Both the position numbers and the translations under genes were made by a program. The notes below the pieces were generated by a model. That model saw only the letters and a program-made list of their open reading frames with translations. It ran no database searches and had not been told where the DNA came from. A stretch of DNA of 14,530 nt from Syntrophomonas sp. UBA4911 (GTDB lineage: Bacteria; Bacillota; Syntrophomonadia; Syntrophomonadales; Syntrophomonadaceae), in the NCBI GenBank assembly GCA_002398105.1, contig DHCD01000110.1:72605-87134 (forward strand), in the 5' to 3' direction. How positions within the stretch are numbered: position 1 is the stretch's first letter; the number at the start of each line of letters is the position of its first letter. Below are positions 14,421 to 14,530 of the stretch, piece by piece.

Positions 14421-14530
14421 CTTATGCCATAAGAAATCCAGTTAACCGCCATGGCCGGAGGCCGCAACCAGCAATGAAAATAGTAAGTAGAAACCCTGTA
14501 TAGTTATAGCGTGGAGTTTGGATGCATAAA

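Overview
This 14.5 kb window looks like a low-to-middle GC, anaerobic, spore-former-type Firmicute (Clostridia). A Syntrophomonas-like lineage is my guess, not something the sequence proves. The supporting signs are a glmS ribozyme, the cdaA-cdaR-glmM-glmS cell-wall/c-di-AMP cluster, a SpoIID-domain lipoprotein, a small clostridial-type 2[4Fe-4S] ferredoxin, strong AGGAGG ribosome binding sites, and TTG/GTG starts. No complete insertion sequence, CRISPR array, tRNA or rRNA was seen.

Layout. Positions 1-369 hold the C-terminal end of an EamA/DMT transporter. It converges with a minus-strand SpoIID-domain lipoprotein gene (775-1743). The gap between them contains a 271-bp non-coding element with terminal inverted repeats and a perfect 8-bp target duplication, i.e. 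a MITE-like insertion. Divergent from the lipoprotein gene is trmL (1854-2312), followed by a large hybrid sensor histidine kinase (2394-4694). After a 364-bp gap comes a response regulator/diguanylate cyclase (5059-5958). That gap carries a compact inverted-repeat structure and a pair of 20-bp-spaced repeats. A converging minus-strand ferredoxin gene (6018-6191) has a near-perfect sigma-A promoter and a strong terminator.

The right half is one plus-strand run: thiN (thiamine pyrophosphokinase), cdaA (diadenylate cyclase), cdaR (YbbR regulator), a COG2509-type FAD-dependent dehydrogenase, glmM, the glmS ribozyme and glmS. cdaA, cdaR and the dehydrogenase overlap and are probably translationally coupled. 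GlmS makes glucosamine-6-phosphate from fructose-6-phosphate and glutamine, and GlmM converts it to glucosamine-1-phosphate for UDP-GlcNAc and peptidoglycan. CdaA makes c-di-AMP under the influence of CdaR and, in other Firmicutes, GlmM. The ribozyme shuts off glmS when glucosamine-6-phosphate accumulates.

Most genes are ordinary. The items most worth a second look lie between genes: the MITE with its duplication (458-744), the structured element before the diguanylate cyclase (4855-4958), the 20-bp-period repeat pair (4989-5025), and the glmS leader, which has an 11-bp repeat flanking the ribozyme and an open frame running through it.
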